Part shown: positions 30,106 to 38,724 of the stretch, piece after piece
How the letters are laid out: each line of letters begins with the position of its first letter
How positions within the stretch are numbered: position 1 is the first letter of the stretch
Origin: an uncultured Amylibacter sp.
GTDB taxonomy: Bacteria > Pseudomonadota > Alphaproteobacteria > Rhodobacterales > Rhodobacteraceae
Direction of reading: 5' to 3'
Assembly (NCBI GenBank): GCA_959347425.1
Contig: OY365741.1
Coordinates: forward strand, 1,016,501-1,080,500
DNA: 64,000 bases
Translations under genes and position numbers: made by a program
The notes under the pieces: generated by a model
What the model saw: the letters and a program-made list of their open reading frames with translations, nothing else
The model's database searches: none
Told to the model about the DNA's origin: nothing

Positions 30106-30649
30106 CAGCTCTCATAAACCGATCGCGAATTACCACAGGGTCCATGGTAATCACTGGCAACTTCACATTGCCCGATTCACATTTGCAAATAATAACCGTC
30201 ATCTTATCACTGGCCAAAGCGGCGGTTAAAACCGCACCCGTATCCTCGGCTTGGCACTCCACCACCGTCTCACACCCGCAGGCCCGCGCAACATCGGTTA
30301 GGTTCGTTTTCATCCCAGCATAGGTCGGCTGGTCGCCGGTTGATCCATAACTGCCATTATCAATCACCAGCAAAACAAAGTTATCCGCCACATTATTGGC
30401 AATCGTTGGCAGGGTGCCAAGGTTCGTCAAAACCGAGCCATCGCCATCGATAGAAATCACCTTCTTATCCTGCGCCAAAGCCAAGCCCAACCCGATAGAA
30501 GACGCCAACCCCATCGTGCCAAGCATATAAAAATTACTAGGCTGGTCATCAATGCAGTGCAATTCTTGGCTGGGCAAACCGATATTGCAAATCACCAAAT
30601 GATCGCGGATTATCGGCGCGATGTTTTTTAATATCTCGGAGCGTATCAT
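30095..30649 (-). CDS. comE: Sulfopyruvate decarboxylase, beta (ThDP-binding) subunit
   Basis: Subunit of 184 residues carrying the thiamin-diphosphate-binding half of a split decarboxylase. It has TMGLASSIGLGLALA near residue 42 and the cofactor motif GDGSVLTNLGTL…NN near residue 68, then LLVIDNGSYGSTGDQPT. The start MIRSEILKN at 30649 has a GGAAAGG site located in the end of the alpha gene and lies 1 base past its stop; a 9-codon-longer frame is less supported. With the alpha subunit it would decarboxylate 3-sulfopyruvate to sulfoacetaldehyde. A related phosphonopyruvate or other 2-oxoacid substrate is possible. Confidence 0.8.
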   Translation of the reverse strand: MIRSEILKNIAPIIRDHLVICNIGLPSQELHCIDDQPSNFYMLGTMGLASSIGLGLALAQDKKVISIDGDGSVLTNLGTLPTIANNVADNFVLLVIDNGSYGSTGDQPTYAGMKTNLTDVARACGCETVVECQAEDTGAVLTAALASDKMTVIICKCESGNVKLPVITMDPVVIRDRFMRAVSG

Positions 30650-30650
30650 T

Positions 30651-31148
30651 TTAATAGCCTTTCCAAAAGGTTGCATCGGTCAAGATAGCAACGGGTTTAT
30701 TACACATAAAACAATGTTTTAGGATTGCATCCAGCTCTGCCACATCCGCCTCGTTATGAAAATGATAGGTCGGGATGTTTAACTGCGCCAATAACGCCTT
30801 GGTATGAACCGCCATTTCCACTTGGCAAGCAACAGGCTCGCCCAATTCCCCACGAAAGCTAATCAGCATCGGCAGGGGCATACGATAGTATTGAATCAAA
30901 GTCACCAGCGTGTTTATCGTCACGCCAATCGCCGTGTTTTGCATAATAATGGCGGAACGTTTGCCGCCCATAAAAGCCCCCGCGCACAAACCCATGCCTT
31001 CGTCTTCTTTGTTAGAGGGAATGTGATAGACGGATTTATGCGACTCCAACTCCTCAATCACGCCAGCCAGCTGTTTGCACGGCACGGTGGTGACAAATTC
31101 CACCCCGTTGGCGACAAAATCCTCAACAATTTTCTTACTAATAGACAT
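30651..31148 (-). CDS. comD: Sulfopyruvate decarboxylase, alpha (PYR-domain) subunit
   Basis: Subunit of 165 residues equivalent to the PYR domain of ThDP enzymes. TTVPCKQLAGVIEEL near residue 19, HIPSNKEDEGMGLCAGAFMGGK near residue 42 (with the catalytic Glu that activates thiamin) and ISFRGELGEP near residue 95 are the ComD signatures. The split two-gene layout is that of ComD/ComE, known from coenzyme M synthesis in archaea and from sulfonate degradation in marine bacteria. No sulfolactate, Xsc or sulfonate-transport genes lie next to it here. Confidence 0.8.
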   Translation of the reverse strand: MSISKKIVEDFVANGVEFVTTVPCKQLAGVIEELESHKSVYHIPSNKEDEGMGLCAGAFMGGKRSAIIMQNTAIGVTINTLVTLIQYYRMPLPMLISFRGELGEPVACQVEMAVHTKALLAQLNIPTYHFHNEADVAELDAILKHCFMCNKPVAILTDATFWKGY

Positions 31149-31160
31149 CCAAATCCTTTC

Positions 31161-32081
31161 TTAAAAACGATGTAATAGGCGGAATTGATTAAAAAAATCA
31201 GAGTCAAAAAACTCCTGCCCAAAAAACTCAATTAGGGACGGTTTAACAGAAGACAGATAAAAATCATAGCCCTGTTGATAGACCTGTTCAATAAAAGCGG
31301 TATAATCGGCCAAAATCGGCGTGGTACTGGGTAAAAACGTGGCAATCTGGGCATCAAAAGTATAAAGCCCCGCCATCAGCAAAACAACACACAGCCCCAC
31401 CTGAAAGCCAGCAAAGAAAATCCTCTGGTCATTCGGGGCGAGGGGCGGGTCGGTGTCGCCATAAGGGCTGGTTTGCAAAGGCGTGGTTAGGGGGTCAAAA
31501 CCGTCTATTTCATCTGCTTTGCCCGAATTTTTATCTGTGTTTTTATCTGTGTTTTTCCCCGTGGATTTCTTTGGGAGTTTGCGGCTGGATTTATCCTGTT
31601 GCTCTTCCTGTGGCTCTGACGGCATAATAAAATGAATCGGCGGGGTGGTTTTGATACCAGAGCCCTTTATAATAGGCGATTTCGCACCTTTCGGTGCTGC
31701 GGTGGTTTGGGCGGGTTTTTGAGCGGTGGTTTGGCGGGCGGATTTGGCGTATTGCGCCTCATCGCGCAGGATTTCAACGATTTGGTCAGAGGACATCGGC
31801 TCTTCCGCCTCCCCCGTTACACTGGCGGTTTGGTTTGTGCTTTTCGCACGCGTCTTTGGCGATTTGGTTGTTTGCGAACGTTTGGGTTTTTTCACCTCTT
31901 GCGTTTTGCTGCTTTTGGGTTTTGCACCCTCACCCTCATCCAAAGGGTCGGTCAAAAGCAAAGGCGGATAATGCATCCAAACATGCGCACAATTGCTGCA
32001 ATGCATGGTGCGCCCACTTTTAGGCGCAAGTTCATCGGCAATTTCATATTCCACAGTGCAATTTGGACAGGACAGGCGCAT
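31161..32081 (-). CDS. MJ0042-type zinc-ribbon membrane protein
   Basis: Protein of 306 residues. The N-terminal zinc ribbon is CPNC…CSNC within residues 5-33 (MRLSCPNCTVEYEI and MHCSNCAHVW). A long Lys/Thr/Ser-rich low-complexity linker runs from about residue 50 to 200, including a KNTDKNTDKN repeat. A single membrane span near residues 223-243 (IFFAGFQVGLCVVLLMAGLY) is followed by a short C-terminal domain. This zinc-ribbon–linker–TM layout is widespread in alphaproteobacteria, often near ftsEX and plsC. Function unknown. Divergent from plsC. Confidence 0.8.
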   Translation of the reverse strand: MRLSCPNCTVEYEIADELAPKSGRTMHCSNCAHVWMHYPPLLLTDPLDEGEGAKPKSSKTQEVKKPKRSQTTKSPKTRAKSTNQTASVTGEAEEPMSSDQIVEILRDEAQYAKSARQTTAQKPAQTTAAPKGAKSPIIKGSGIKTTPPIHFIMPSEPQEEQQDKSSRKLPKKSTGKNTDKNTDKNSGKADEIDGFDPLTTPLQTSPYGDTDPPLAPNDQRIFFAGFQVGLCVVLLMAGLYTFDAQIATFLPSTTPILADYTAFIEQVYQQGYDFYLSSVKPSLIEFFGQEFFDSDFFNQFRLLHRF

Positions 32082-32253
32082 CGGTTTTATTGGTCTTTAT
32101 TTTTAGGGTTTTGGGGGCGGATTATCGGTTTATTTTATCAAACCTTACCCCAAATCCCGCCCGCTTGCAAGGTTTTTTCATGTAAAACATTGACAATACA
32201 TTGACAAGGGGCGAAAAATCAACCAAACACCCCCAAACAAAAGGATAAATTTG

Positions 32254-32973
32254 ATGGGGTTTTCGTATCGCTTACGGGCATGGCTGTTTGCCTTTTTAAT
32301 CTATGCGGCCATGGCGGTGATTGGTATTGCTGGGGCGATTCCTGCGGCCATATCGCGCAAATGGGCGTATAAAATGTGTCGGTTTTACGCCCTGTTTATT
32401 TTGGGCGCGGCACGGATTTTGTGCGGGTTGCGTTATGAAATTCGCGGCGAAGTGCCAAGGGGCTCGGTCGTCATAGCCTCCAAACACCAATCGTTCTTTG
32501 ATATTTTAATTCATTTTGCCACCTTGAATCAGCCGAATTTTGTGATGAAAAAGGAACTGCGCTATGTGCCGATTTTTGGCTTTTACGCCTCCCGCTTGGG
32601 GGTCAGCTTGGTGAAACGCGGGGAAAAGGGCAAATCCATGCGCCAGATGCTATCGGGGGTGCAAAAGAATAAGGACGCGACAACGCAACTGGTGATTTAT
32701 CCGCAAGGTACGCGGGTTGCGCCACGGGTTGCTATGCCCTATAAAATCGGGGCGGCGGTTTTGGCGCAGAATTTGGGGCGAGTGATTGTGCCTGTGGCAA
32801 CGAATGTCGGCTGTTTTTGCAATAAACATGGGGGATGTTTGCGTGGCGGTTTGGCGGTGATGGAGTATTTGCCTTCTATTGAAACCGATTGTACACCCGC
32901 TGTTTTGATAAAACGGATTGAAACGGTGGTAGAAGATGCGTCCAATCGTTTGATGGAAGAGGCAGGGATTTAG
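32254..32973 (+). CDS. plsC: 1-acyl-sn-glycerol-3-phosphate acyltransferase
   Basis: Membrane acyltransferase of 239 residues that makes phosphatidic acid. A hydrophobic N-terminus (about residues 8-32) precedes the catalytic HX4D motif KHQSFFD near residue 77 and the glycerol-phosphate motif IYPQGTR near residue 149. The usual Glu in FPEGTR is replaced by Gln, a variant that occurs in some alphaproteobacterial PlsC-like proteins. The start ATG (32254) has an AAAGGA site; an in-frame TTG directly upstream is ignored. Its stop TAG is the first unit of a heptad array. Confidence 0.85.
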   Translation: MGFSYRLRAWLFAFLIYAAMAVIGIAGAIPAAISRKWAYKMCRFYALFILGAARILCGLRYEIRGEVPRGSVVIASKHQSFFDILIHFATLNQPNFVMKKELRYVPIFGFYASRLGVSLVKRGEKGKSMRQMLSGVQKNKDATTQLVIYPQGTRVAPRVAMPYKIGAAVLAQNLGRVIVPVATNVGCFCNKHGGCLRGGLAVMEYLPSIETDCTPAVLIKRIETVVEDASNRLMEEAGI

Positions 32974-33139
32974 TGATTAATGATTAGTGATTAGTGATTA
33001 GCGGGGGGTTGTGGCAAATTTCTTTCCTAAAATAACGAGCTCCAATTATTTTAAATAACGAATAACAAGAATAACCAATAATTCACCATTCATAATTCAT
33101 AATTCACCATTCATCACTAATCACTAATCACTAATCACT
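32970..33139. repeat. Facing heptad arrays between plsC and recJ
   Basis: The left array (32970-33001) is TTAGTGATTAA/TGATTAG units and supplies the plsC stop TAG at 32971-32973. The right array (about 33073-33139) runs from ATTCACC/ATTCATA units into perfect ATCACTA units and supplies the recJ stop TGA (complement of 33135-33137). About 70 bases between them show no gene. The two convergent genes both end inside repeat sequence. Confidence 0.75.
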
Positions 33140-34961
33140 CACACCTAAAAACATCTTCCAGTCGCAGTTTCACCGTGCGTTTGCCACGCCAAGTATCAAC
33201 GACTAACCGTCCCGCGATATGAAACGCCGCCCCGTTATGGTTCATTAACATATCGCCCAAAGGTCCATCAAAGGCACGAAACGCTATCGCGGCGATTTGT
33301 GCCTTATCCTCATCAGCAAAGCGCAGTTGCAAATGGGTATCACCCACGGGCTTACAATACGCCACCCGCATCCCAGCAAAAGCAAACCGCGGACCAGCAA
33401 CAGCCGAGCCATAAGGACCCGCCTGTTCCAACTGGTCTATCAATTCTGCATCTATCGCATTCACCCGTGCCACACCGTCCAAATACAGGTTTGCTGGGCC
33501 AATATCCCCTGCCCCTTGCGTTGCCAATAAATCAGATAACCGCGCCATTGCCGCGTCCAGATTATCGCGATGAAGGCTGAGTCCTGCTGCCATTTTATGC
33601 CCACCCCCGCTGAGCAAAAGTCCCTCCCGCACGCAGGTTGCCACACCCGCGCCGATATCTATCCCTGCCAGCGACCGACCAGAGCCTTTGCCAATATCCC
33701 CATCAAAGCCAATCACGACAGAGGGACGATTGCTCGATTCCTTTATCCGTGCTGCGACAATCCCCAAAACTCCGCTATGCCAGCCCTCCTCTGCCGCCCA
33801 AACAAGCGGGGCGTTTGTGCCAATCGTTTTGGCGCGTTCCACGGCTTGGGCGCGGGCAAGGTCGGTGATAATCGCTTCAATCTCTCGCCGTTCCTTATTC
33901 AATACCGCCAGTTGCTCTGCATAGATCTTTGCCAATTCAGGGTCTTCACAGCATAAGAGGGTTAATGCCAAATCAGCCTTACCAACCCGCCCGCCAGCGT
34001 TCAAACACGGCCCCACACCAAAGCCCAAATCGGAGGTCGTCGGCGCACCAAACAGATTAATCGTATCCATCAAGGCGACCAGCCCAATCCGTCTGCGCCC
34101 CGCCATGATTTTCAATCCTTGGCGAACAAAGGCGCGGTTTAATCCAATCAAAGGCACGACATCGGCAACAGTCGCCAAGCCAACCAAATCCAGCATCTCA
34201 ATCAAATCAGGGCAAGTCTCCCCCGTGCCTCCTCGCAGACGATTCAGGGCAATCAGCGTCATAAACACCACCCCAGCGGCACAAAGATAAGTTAATTCGC
34301 TGACCTCATCTTGCCTGTTTGGATTAACCACGCCAAAACACGGGGGCAGAATTTCACCCCCCTGATGATGGTCTAGCACGATAATATCGCAAGAAATCCC
34401 CTCAAACGCGGCATGCGCCATCGTGCCACAATCCACGCAAATAATCAAATCATGGTCTTGGCAAAGATGCTGCATGGCGGGGTTGTTTGGACCATAACCC
34501 TCTTTTATTCTATCTGGAATATAGGGCGTAGCAACCAGCCCCAATTGTTTTAACCAGAGCATTAACAAAGCCGCCGAACACGCCCCATCAACATCATAAT
34601 CGGCAAAAATGGCAATACGTTGGTTATCCTGCACCGCTTTATTAATCCGCTCTGCCACCTTATCCATATCCAAAAGCGTGGACGGGTCAGGCATCAAATC
34701 CGCCAAACGCGGGGAGAGGTAAGCGGTTGCGTCGTTAGGCTCTACCCCCAACCGCGCCAAAATCCGTGCCAATAAATCGGGGATATCGGCGATTTGGGTC
34801 ATTTGGCTGGACTTACGCATTTGCGCGTTGGTGGGGCCAAGCCAAAGGCGATGCGTGGCAGACTCCTCCACCCCCAAAAACGCGGGTGGCTTTTCTGTGG
34901 GCTTTTCATCCCCGCCAGATGGTTTATCTTGTGATTGATTCTTTGCTTTTGTTTTTGTCAT
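33135..34961 (-). CDS. recJ: Single-stranded-DNA-specific exonuclease RecJ
   Basis: 5'-3' ssDNA exonuclease of 608 residues of the DHH family. Motifs are IFADYDVDGACSAALL near residue 118 (motif I), ICVDCG near 173, VLDHHQGG near 196 (the DHH motif), VGLATVADVVPL near 256, GPCLNAGGRVG near 315 and the DHHA1-type GSGRSL…SGGGHKMAAG near 425-460. It acts in recombination, mismatch and base-excision repair, and here complements addAB further on. A Lys/Gln-rich 30-residue lead is low complexity. The start has an AAAGGGAAA ribosome-binding site. The stop codon lies inside the heptad array. Confidence 0.93.
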   Translation of the reverse strand: MTKTKAKNQSQDKPSGGDEKPTEKPPAFLGVEESATHRLWLGPTNAQMRKSSQMTQIADIPDLLARILARLGVEPNDATAYLSPRLADLMPDPSTLLDMDKVAERINKAVQDNQRIAIFADYDVDGACSAALLMLWLKQLGLVATPYIPDRIKEGYGPNNPAMQHLCQDHDLIICVDCGTMAHAAFEGISCDIIVLDHHQGGEILPPCFGVVNPNRQDEVSELTYLCAAGVVFMTLIALNRLRGGTGETCPDLIEMLDLVGLATVADVVPLIGLNRAFVRQGLKIMAGRRRIGLVALMDTINLFGAPTTSDLGFGVGPCLNAGGRVGKADLALTLLCCEDPELAKIYAEQLAVLNKERREIEAIITDLARAQAVERAKTIGTNAPLVWAAEEGWHSGVLGIVAARIKESSNRPSVVIGFDGDIGKGSGRSLAGIDIGAGVATCVREGLLLSGGGHKMAAGLSLHRDNLDAAMARLSDLLATQGAGDIGPANLYLDGVARVNAIDAELIDQLEQAGPYGSAVAGPRFAFAGMRVAYCKPVGDTHLQLRFADEDKAQIAAIAFRAFDGPLGDMLMNHNGAAFHIAGRLVVDTWRGKRTVKLRLEDVFRCE

Positions 34962-35121
34962 AGTCTTTCCCTTTTTATCATTCCGCCTTATACGCTTTTA
35001 TTCAGCACCATAAAAGGTTAAAAAATCCTTGCCTTTTGCCAAATTTTATACTATACACCACTCACACGGGCGGGGAGCCCCCCGCACCACCCCACATATT
35101 CCAATAAAAAAGGTGTACACT

Positions 35122-36552
35122 ATGGATAAACGCAATTTTTACATAAACGGGCAATGGGTTAAACCCAGTCAGCCAAACGATTTCACGGTCATTAATCCCG
35201 CCACGGAAGAGGCTTGCGCGACCATTTCCCTCGGCAGTCAAGCCGACACAGACGCGGCTGTTGCGGCGGCGCGCACAGCTTTTAACAGCTGGTCGCAAAC
35301 CTCTGTCACCACACGAATAGAGTTGTTAGAGGCGATTTACGAGCAATATAAAAAGCACAGCGATGATTTAATCGCGGCGATTTCTATGGAAATGGGTGCG
35401 CCGATGACTCTATCACGCGAACAGCAATTCACCACGGGTGTTGGGCATATTAAAAAATTCATCACCACCCTAAAGGATTTTGAATTTGAAACCCCGATTA
35501 AGGGGTTTGAAACCGAACGGGTTATCCGTGAGGCAATTGGAGTCGTTGGCTTGATTACTCCGTGGAACTGGCCGATGAATCAAATCTGCCTAAAGGTTAT
35601 TCCGGCGATTGGCGTGGGGTGTAGTACGATATTAAAACCCTCTGAAATATCGCCTTTGTCTGGGATTGTCTTTGCCGAGATTATGGACGCGGCGGGTGTC
35701 CCTGCGGGTGTGTTTAATCTGCTGAATGGCGATGGTTTGGGTGTTGGCACGCAATTATCCAGCCATAAGGATGTGGATATGATTTCCTTTACGGGCTCTA
35801 CCCGTGCTGGGCGGGCGATTACCATTGCCGCGGCAGAAACGGTAAAACGCGTCACCTTGGAATTGGGCGGTAAGGGCGCGAATATCGTCTTTGCCGATGC
35901 CGATAAGGACGCGGTGATGCGTGGCACAAAACACGTGTTTAACAATACTGGGCAATCGTGTAACGCGCCAACACGGATGTTGGTGGAGCGGAGTATTTAT
36001 GACTCGGCGGTGGAAATCGCAACGAAAACTGCGAATGATGTCATTGTCAATGATCCGTCTGTTGAGGGCGCGCATATGGGGCCGTTGGTCAGCGAAGCGC
36101 AGTTTAACAAGGTACAAGGTTTGATTGAACAGGGGATAAAAGAGGGGGCTCGGCTGATTGCTGGCGGTCTCGGTCGTCCTGACGGGTTGAACAAGGGGTA
36201 TTTTGCCCGTCCAACGGTTTTTGCTGATGTGAATAACGATATGGTTATTGCAAGGGAAGAGGTGTTTGGCCCTGTTCTGGTGATGATTCCGTTTGATAGT
36301 GAGGAAGAGGCGATTGCCATTGCCAATGATACCGATTATGGTCTGACGAACTATGTTCAAACGGGCGATGTGGAACGGGCACGGCGGGTATCGCGTGCAT
36401 TTCGCTCTGGCATGGTGCGGGTTAATGGCGATAGCGGACGTGGTCCGTCACCCTTTGGCGGGTATAAGCAATCTGGCAACGGACGCGAAGGCGGCGCCTG
36501 GGGGTTAGAGGATTATCTGGAAGTGAAACACGTGACCAGTTGGGAATTTTAA
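35122..36552 (+). CDS. Aldehyde dehydrogenase (NAD(P)-dependent)
   Basis: ALDH-superfamily enzyme of 476 residues. The ATG at 35122 is chosen because MDKRNFYINGQWV is the family start and follows AAAAAGGTG; 31 extra codons upstream are open but proline/histidine-rich and unsupported. The active site has the general base Glu in VTLELGGKGANIVFADAD near residue 247 and the nucleophile Cys in NTGQSCNAPTRM near residue 281. GVVGLITPWNWPM, FTGSTRAGRAI and the late FRSGMVRVNGDSG and PFGGYKQSG are conserved. Substrate not identifiable; it is a monocistronic unit. Confidence 0.92.
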   Translation: MDKRNFYINGQWVKPSQPNDFTVINPATEEACATISLGSQADTDAAVAAARTAFNSWSQTSVTTRIELLEAIYEQYKKHSDDLIAAISMEMGAPMTLSREQQFTTGVGHIKKFITTLKDFEFETPIKGFETERVIREAIGVVGLITPWNWPMNQICLKVIPAIGVGCSTILKPSEISPLSGIVFAEIMDAAGVPAGVFNLLNGDGLGVGTQLSSHKDVDMISFTGSTRAGRAITIAAAETVKRVTLELGGKGANIVFADADKDAVMRGTKHVFNNTGQSCNAPTRMLVERSIYDSAVEIATKTANDVIVNDPSVEGAHMGPLVSEAQFNKVQGLIEQGIKEGARLIAGGLGRPDGLNKGYFARPTVFADVNNDMVIAREEVFGPVLVMIPFDSEEEAIAIANDTDYGLTNYVQTGDVERARRVSRAFRSGMVRVNGDSGRGPSPFGGYKQSGNGREGGAWGLEDYLEVKHVTSWEF

Positions 36553-36582
36553 TTTTTTTCGCTGTTGGTGATTTTGCGGTTA

Positions 36583-36620
36583 TCGGGGGTTATTGGCGGT
36601 TTATCCTCTAATAACCCCGA
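36583..36620 (+). terminator. Hairpin after the aldehyde dehydrogenase gene
   Basis: TCGGGGGTTATT (36583-36594) pairs with AATAACCCCGA (36610-36620), with one bulged G. No U-run follows, so it is a candidate terminator or processing site only. Confidence 0.4.
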
Positions 36621-36679
36621 ATCCGCCCGAATCCCCCTTGTATTTCATAAATAAACAGGTTAAAAGGCATAATCGGTAT

Positions 36680-36756
<77 letters not shown>

Positions 36757-36821
36757 GATTTTTTTGCCCGATTTTTTGTGCAGTGCTTAAACTGGGGCTT
36801 AAAGTCGCATCGCTATAAAAT

Positions 36822-37238
36822 TCATTCACCGCCAACCCGTGCTTCCAACACAACAAACGCTTGCGCCCACGGATGGTCGTCGCTTAAACTGAGATGAACT
36901 TTGGGGCGATGCCCTGCGGGTACCATCGCGGTTGCCCGTTCCAATGCCCAACCGCTCAATGTCACAATCGGCTGACCGCTGTCAAGGTTTGATACAGAAA
37001 TATCCTTCCACGAGACACCCATGGCGATTCCTGTTCCCAAGGCTTTACTGGTTGCCTCTTTCGCCGCCCATCGTTTGGCAAGGGTAGCGATATAGGTCTT
37101 TGGGGAATTGGCACGGCTATCGGCCTTATCCAGCTCAGCAGGGGTGAAAACACGCATGCGAAACCGCTCGCCGAATTTATCCAGCGTCCGTCCAATCCGC
37201 TCTATATTAGCCATATCTGTGCCAACCCCGACAATCAT
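36822..37238 (-). CDS. acpS: Holo-[acyl-carrier-protein] synthase
   Basis: Transfers 4'-phosphopantetheine to acyl carrier protein; 138 residues, family length. The metal-binding Asp is in [15 protein letters not shown] (residue 8). The second motif is [19 protein letters not shown] near residue 55 (WxxKEA), and [14 protein letters not shown] closes the domain. It overlaps pdxJ by 4 bp and is the last gene of the rsh–DUF2062–pdxJ–acpS run; the usual lepB and rnc do not follow. Confidence 0.95.
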   Translation of the reverse strand: MIVGVGTDMANIERIGRTLDKFGERFRMRVFTPAELDKADSRANSPKTYIATLAKRWAAKEATSKALGTGIAMGVSWKDISVSNLDSGQPIVTLSGWALERATAMVPAGHRPKVHLSLSDDHPWAQAFVVLEARVGGE

Positions 37239-37990
37239 GGTTTTATCCCTGTTCTTGCCCGCACCATCTCGGCGCGCATTTTTTCAATCGCCGCGGCTAT
37301 ACCGATACTGATTGATTCGCCAATTAAAAAATGCCCGATGTTTAATTCACGTACCGACATAATCGCGGCAATCGGCGGAGTCGTTTCAAAACACAGGCCA
37401 TGCCCGGCATGCACTTCCAACCCCAAATCCGTGGCAAATTGCGCCATGGACACCAGCTTGGCCAGTTCCTCGGCTTTATCCGCAAACCGACCCTCCGCAT
37501 GGGCGTGGCAATAGGCACCCGTATGCAGCTCTATCACAGGTGCGCCAATCCGTGCCGCCGCCTCTATCTGTTTTTGCTCGGCGGCGATAAAAATACTAAC
37601 CCTGCACCCAGCTTCGCGCAAAGGCGCGATAAAATCACCAATACGGTTTTCCTCCCGTCGCAGTTCCAGCCCGCCTTCGGTTGTCCTCTCCTCGCGTTTT
37701 TCTGGCACGATACAAACCGCATGGGGCAGGTGTTTTAACGCAATCGCTTGCATCTCCTCCGTTGCGGCCATTTCAAAATTCAAAGGAATGGATAATTGCC
37801 CGATTAACGCGGTTATATCCGCGTCACAAATATGACGGCGGTCTTCGCGCAAATGGGCGGTAATCCCATCGGCACCCGCCGCTTGGGCTTGCAGAGCCAC
37901 CCGCACAGGGTCCGGATTCGCGCCACCGCGAGCGTTGCGCACGGTTGCCACATGGTCAATATTCACACCAAGACGTAATTCATCACTCAT
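37235..37990 (-). CDS. pdxJ: Pyridoxine 5'-phosphate synthase
   Basis: Final ring-closing enzyme of de novo vitamin B6 synthesis, 251 residues as a TIM barrel. It has [17 protein letters not shown] near residue 6, the catalytic HLREDRRHI near residue 46, VPEKREE near 98 and [10 protein letters not shown] near 155. The HAGHGL and NIGHFLIGE segments form the phosphate site. The ATG at 37990 is preferred over one 30 bp upstream, which would extend further into the DUF2062 gene. Both ends overlap neighbours by a few bases, so it is translationally coupled. Confidence 0.95.
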   Translation of the reverse strand: MSDELRLGVNIDHVATVRNARGGANPDPVRVALQAQAAGADGITAHLREDRRHICDADITALIGQLSIPLNFEMAATEEMQAIALKHLPHAVCIVPEKREERTTEGGLELRREENRIGDFIAPLREAGCRVSIFIAAEQKQIEAAARIGAPVIELHTGAYCHAHAEGRFADKAEELAKLVSMAQFATDLGLEVHAGHGLCFETTPPIAAIMSVRELNIGHFLIGESISIGIAAAIEKMRAEMVRARTGIKP

Positions 37991-38627
37991 CCGCCTGCCC
38001 CTTTGTTTTAATCGCTTCATGCAATTCTTTCCATTTTTTCACAATCCGCCCTTTGCGCCGTTTTTGATAAATCCGAATCAGCGATTTTAGGATAAAATAT
38101 ATCACACCTGCCGTGATAACCCCGGGCAATAACCCGCCCAGCATATAAGGCAAAACCAGATGGGTGATAAAATCGACAAACCCTTGCCAATCGCCCTCAC
38201 CATAGCCAAAAAGCGTTTTGATATTATGCCAGATAGAACCCCAAGCATCGCTGAACCCGTTATGAATCTCTCGCCACACGGTCTCAGAACTGCTGGATTG
38301 CAAAATCCACGCCCCGCCATTATAGCTGATAAGCGCGATAAGTGGAAAGGTAATGGGATTGCCAAAGAAGGTGCCAATAATCGCCGCCCAAAGATTGGCA
38401 CGGAGGATAAACGCCAGCCCCATTGCCAGAAAGAAATGAAAGCCAAAGAACGGGGTGAAACAAACATAAACCCCGCAGGCGACTCCTAGGGCGATTTTAT
38501 GCGGGCTATCGGGAATCCGTTTCACCCGATAGCTGATATAATTTAACGCCCTGCGCCACCCGCCGTGGGGATACACCAGCTCGCGCAGTTTGTTTAACAA
38601 TGTGCGGGGGATGCGGCGTTTAAACAT
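37983..38627 (-). CDS. DUF2062 membrane protein
   Basis: Protein of 214 residues. It has a basic N-terminus, then SPHKIALGVACGVYVCFTPF near residue 43 and the FGFHFFLAMGLAFILRANLWAAIIGTFFGNPITFPLI core, the DUF2062 signature with two membrane spans, followed by a third span near residue 160 and a very basic tail. Function unknown. The gene between rsh and pdxJ is a conserved alphaproteobacterial arrangement. It overlaps pdxJ by 8 bp. Confidence 0.88.
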   Translation of the reverse strand: MFKRRIPRTLLNKLRELVYPHGGWRRALNYISYRVKRIPDSPHKIALGVACGVYVCFTPFFGFHFFLAMGLAFILRANLWAAIIGTFFGNPITFPLIALISYNGGAWILQSSSSETVWREIHNGFSDAWGSIWHNIKTLFGYGEGDWQGFVDFITHLVLPYMLGGLLPGVITAGVIYFILKSLIRIYQKRRKGRIVKKWKELHEAIKTKGQADE

Positions 38628-38657
38628 AATGGGTGCTTTATTGGGGATGGATGAGGG

Positions 38658-38722
38658 CTTTTATTTGGTCGGGCAGGTTCAACTGCCCTTATCATATAGG
38701 GTAAATCATGGGCAAATAAAAG
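38658..38722. repeat. Palindromic repeat element with shared core, copy 1
   Basis: CTTTTATTTG (38658-38667) pairs with CAAATAAAAG (38713-38722). Between them 38665-38692 is a 28-base stretch identical to 42142-42169, containing an inner stem GGGCAG-GTTCAA-CTGCCC. The outer stems of the two copies differ in sequence but both are complementary. It lies in the 97-bp gap between rsh and the DUF2062 gene. Confidence 0.65.
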
Positions 38723-38724
38723 GG

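Noticed and set aside
38665..38692. tRNA T-arm-like GGTTCAA hairpin
   Set aside because: The stem is 6 bp with a 6-base loop and there is no acceptor or anticodon arm nearby; an identical copy at 42142 shows it is a repeat core.
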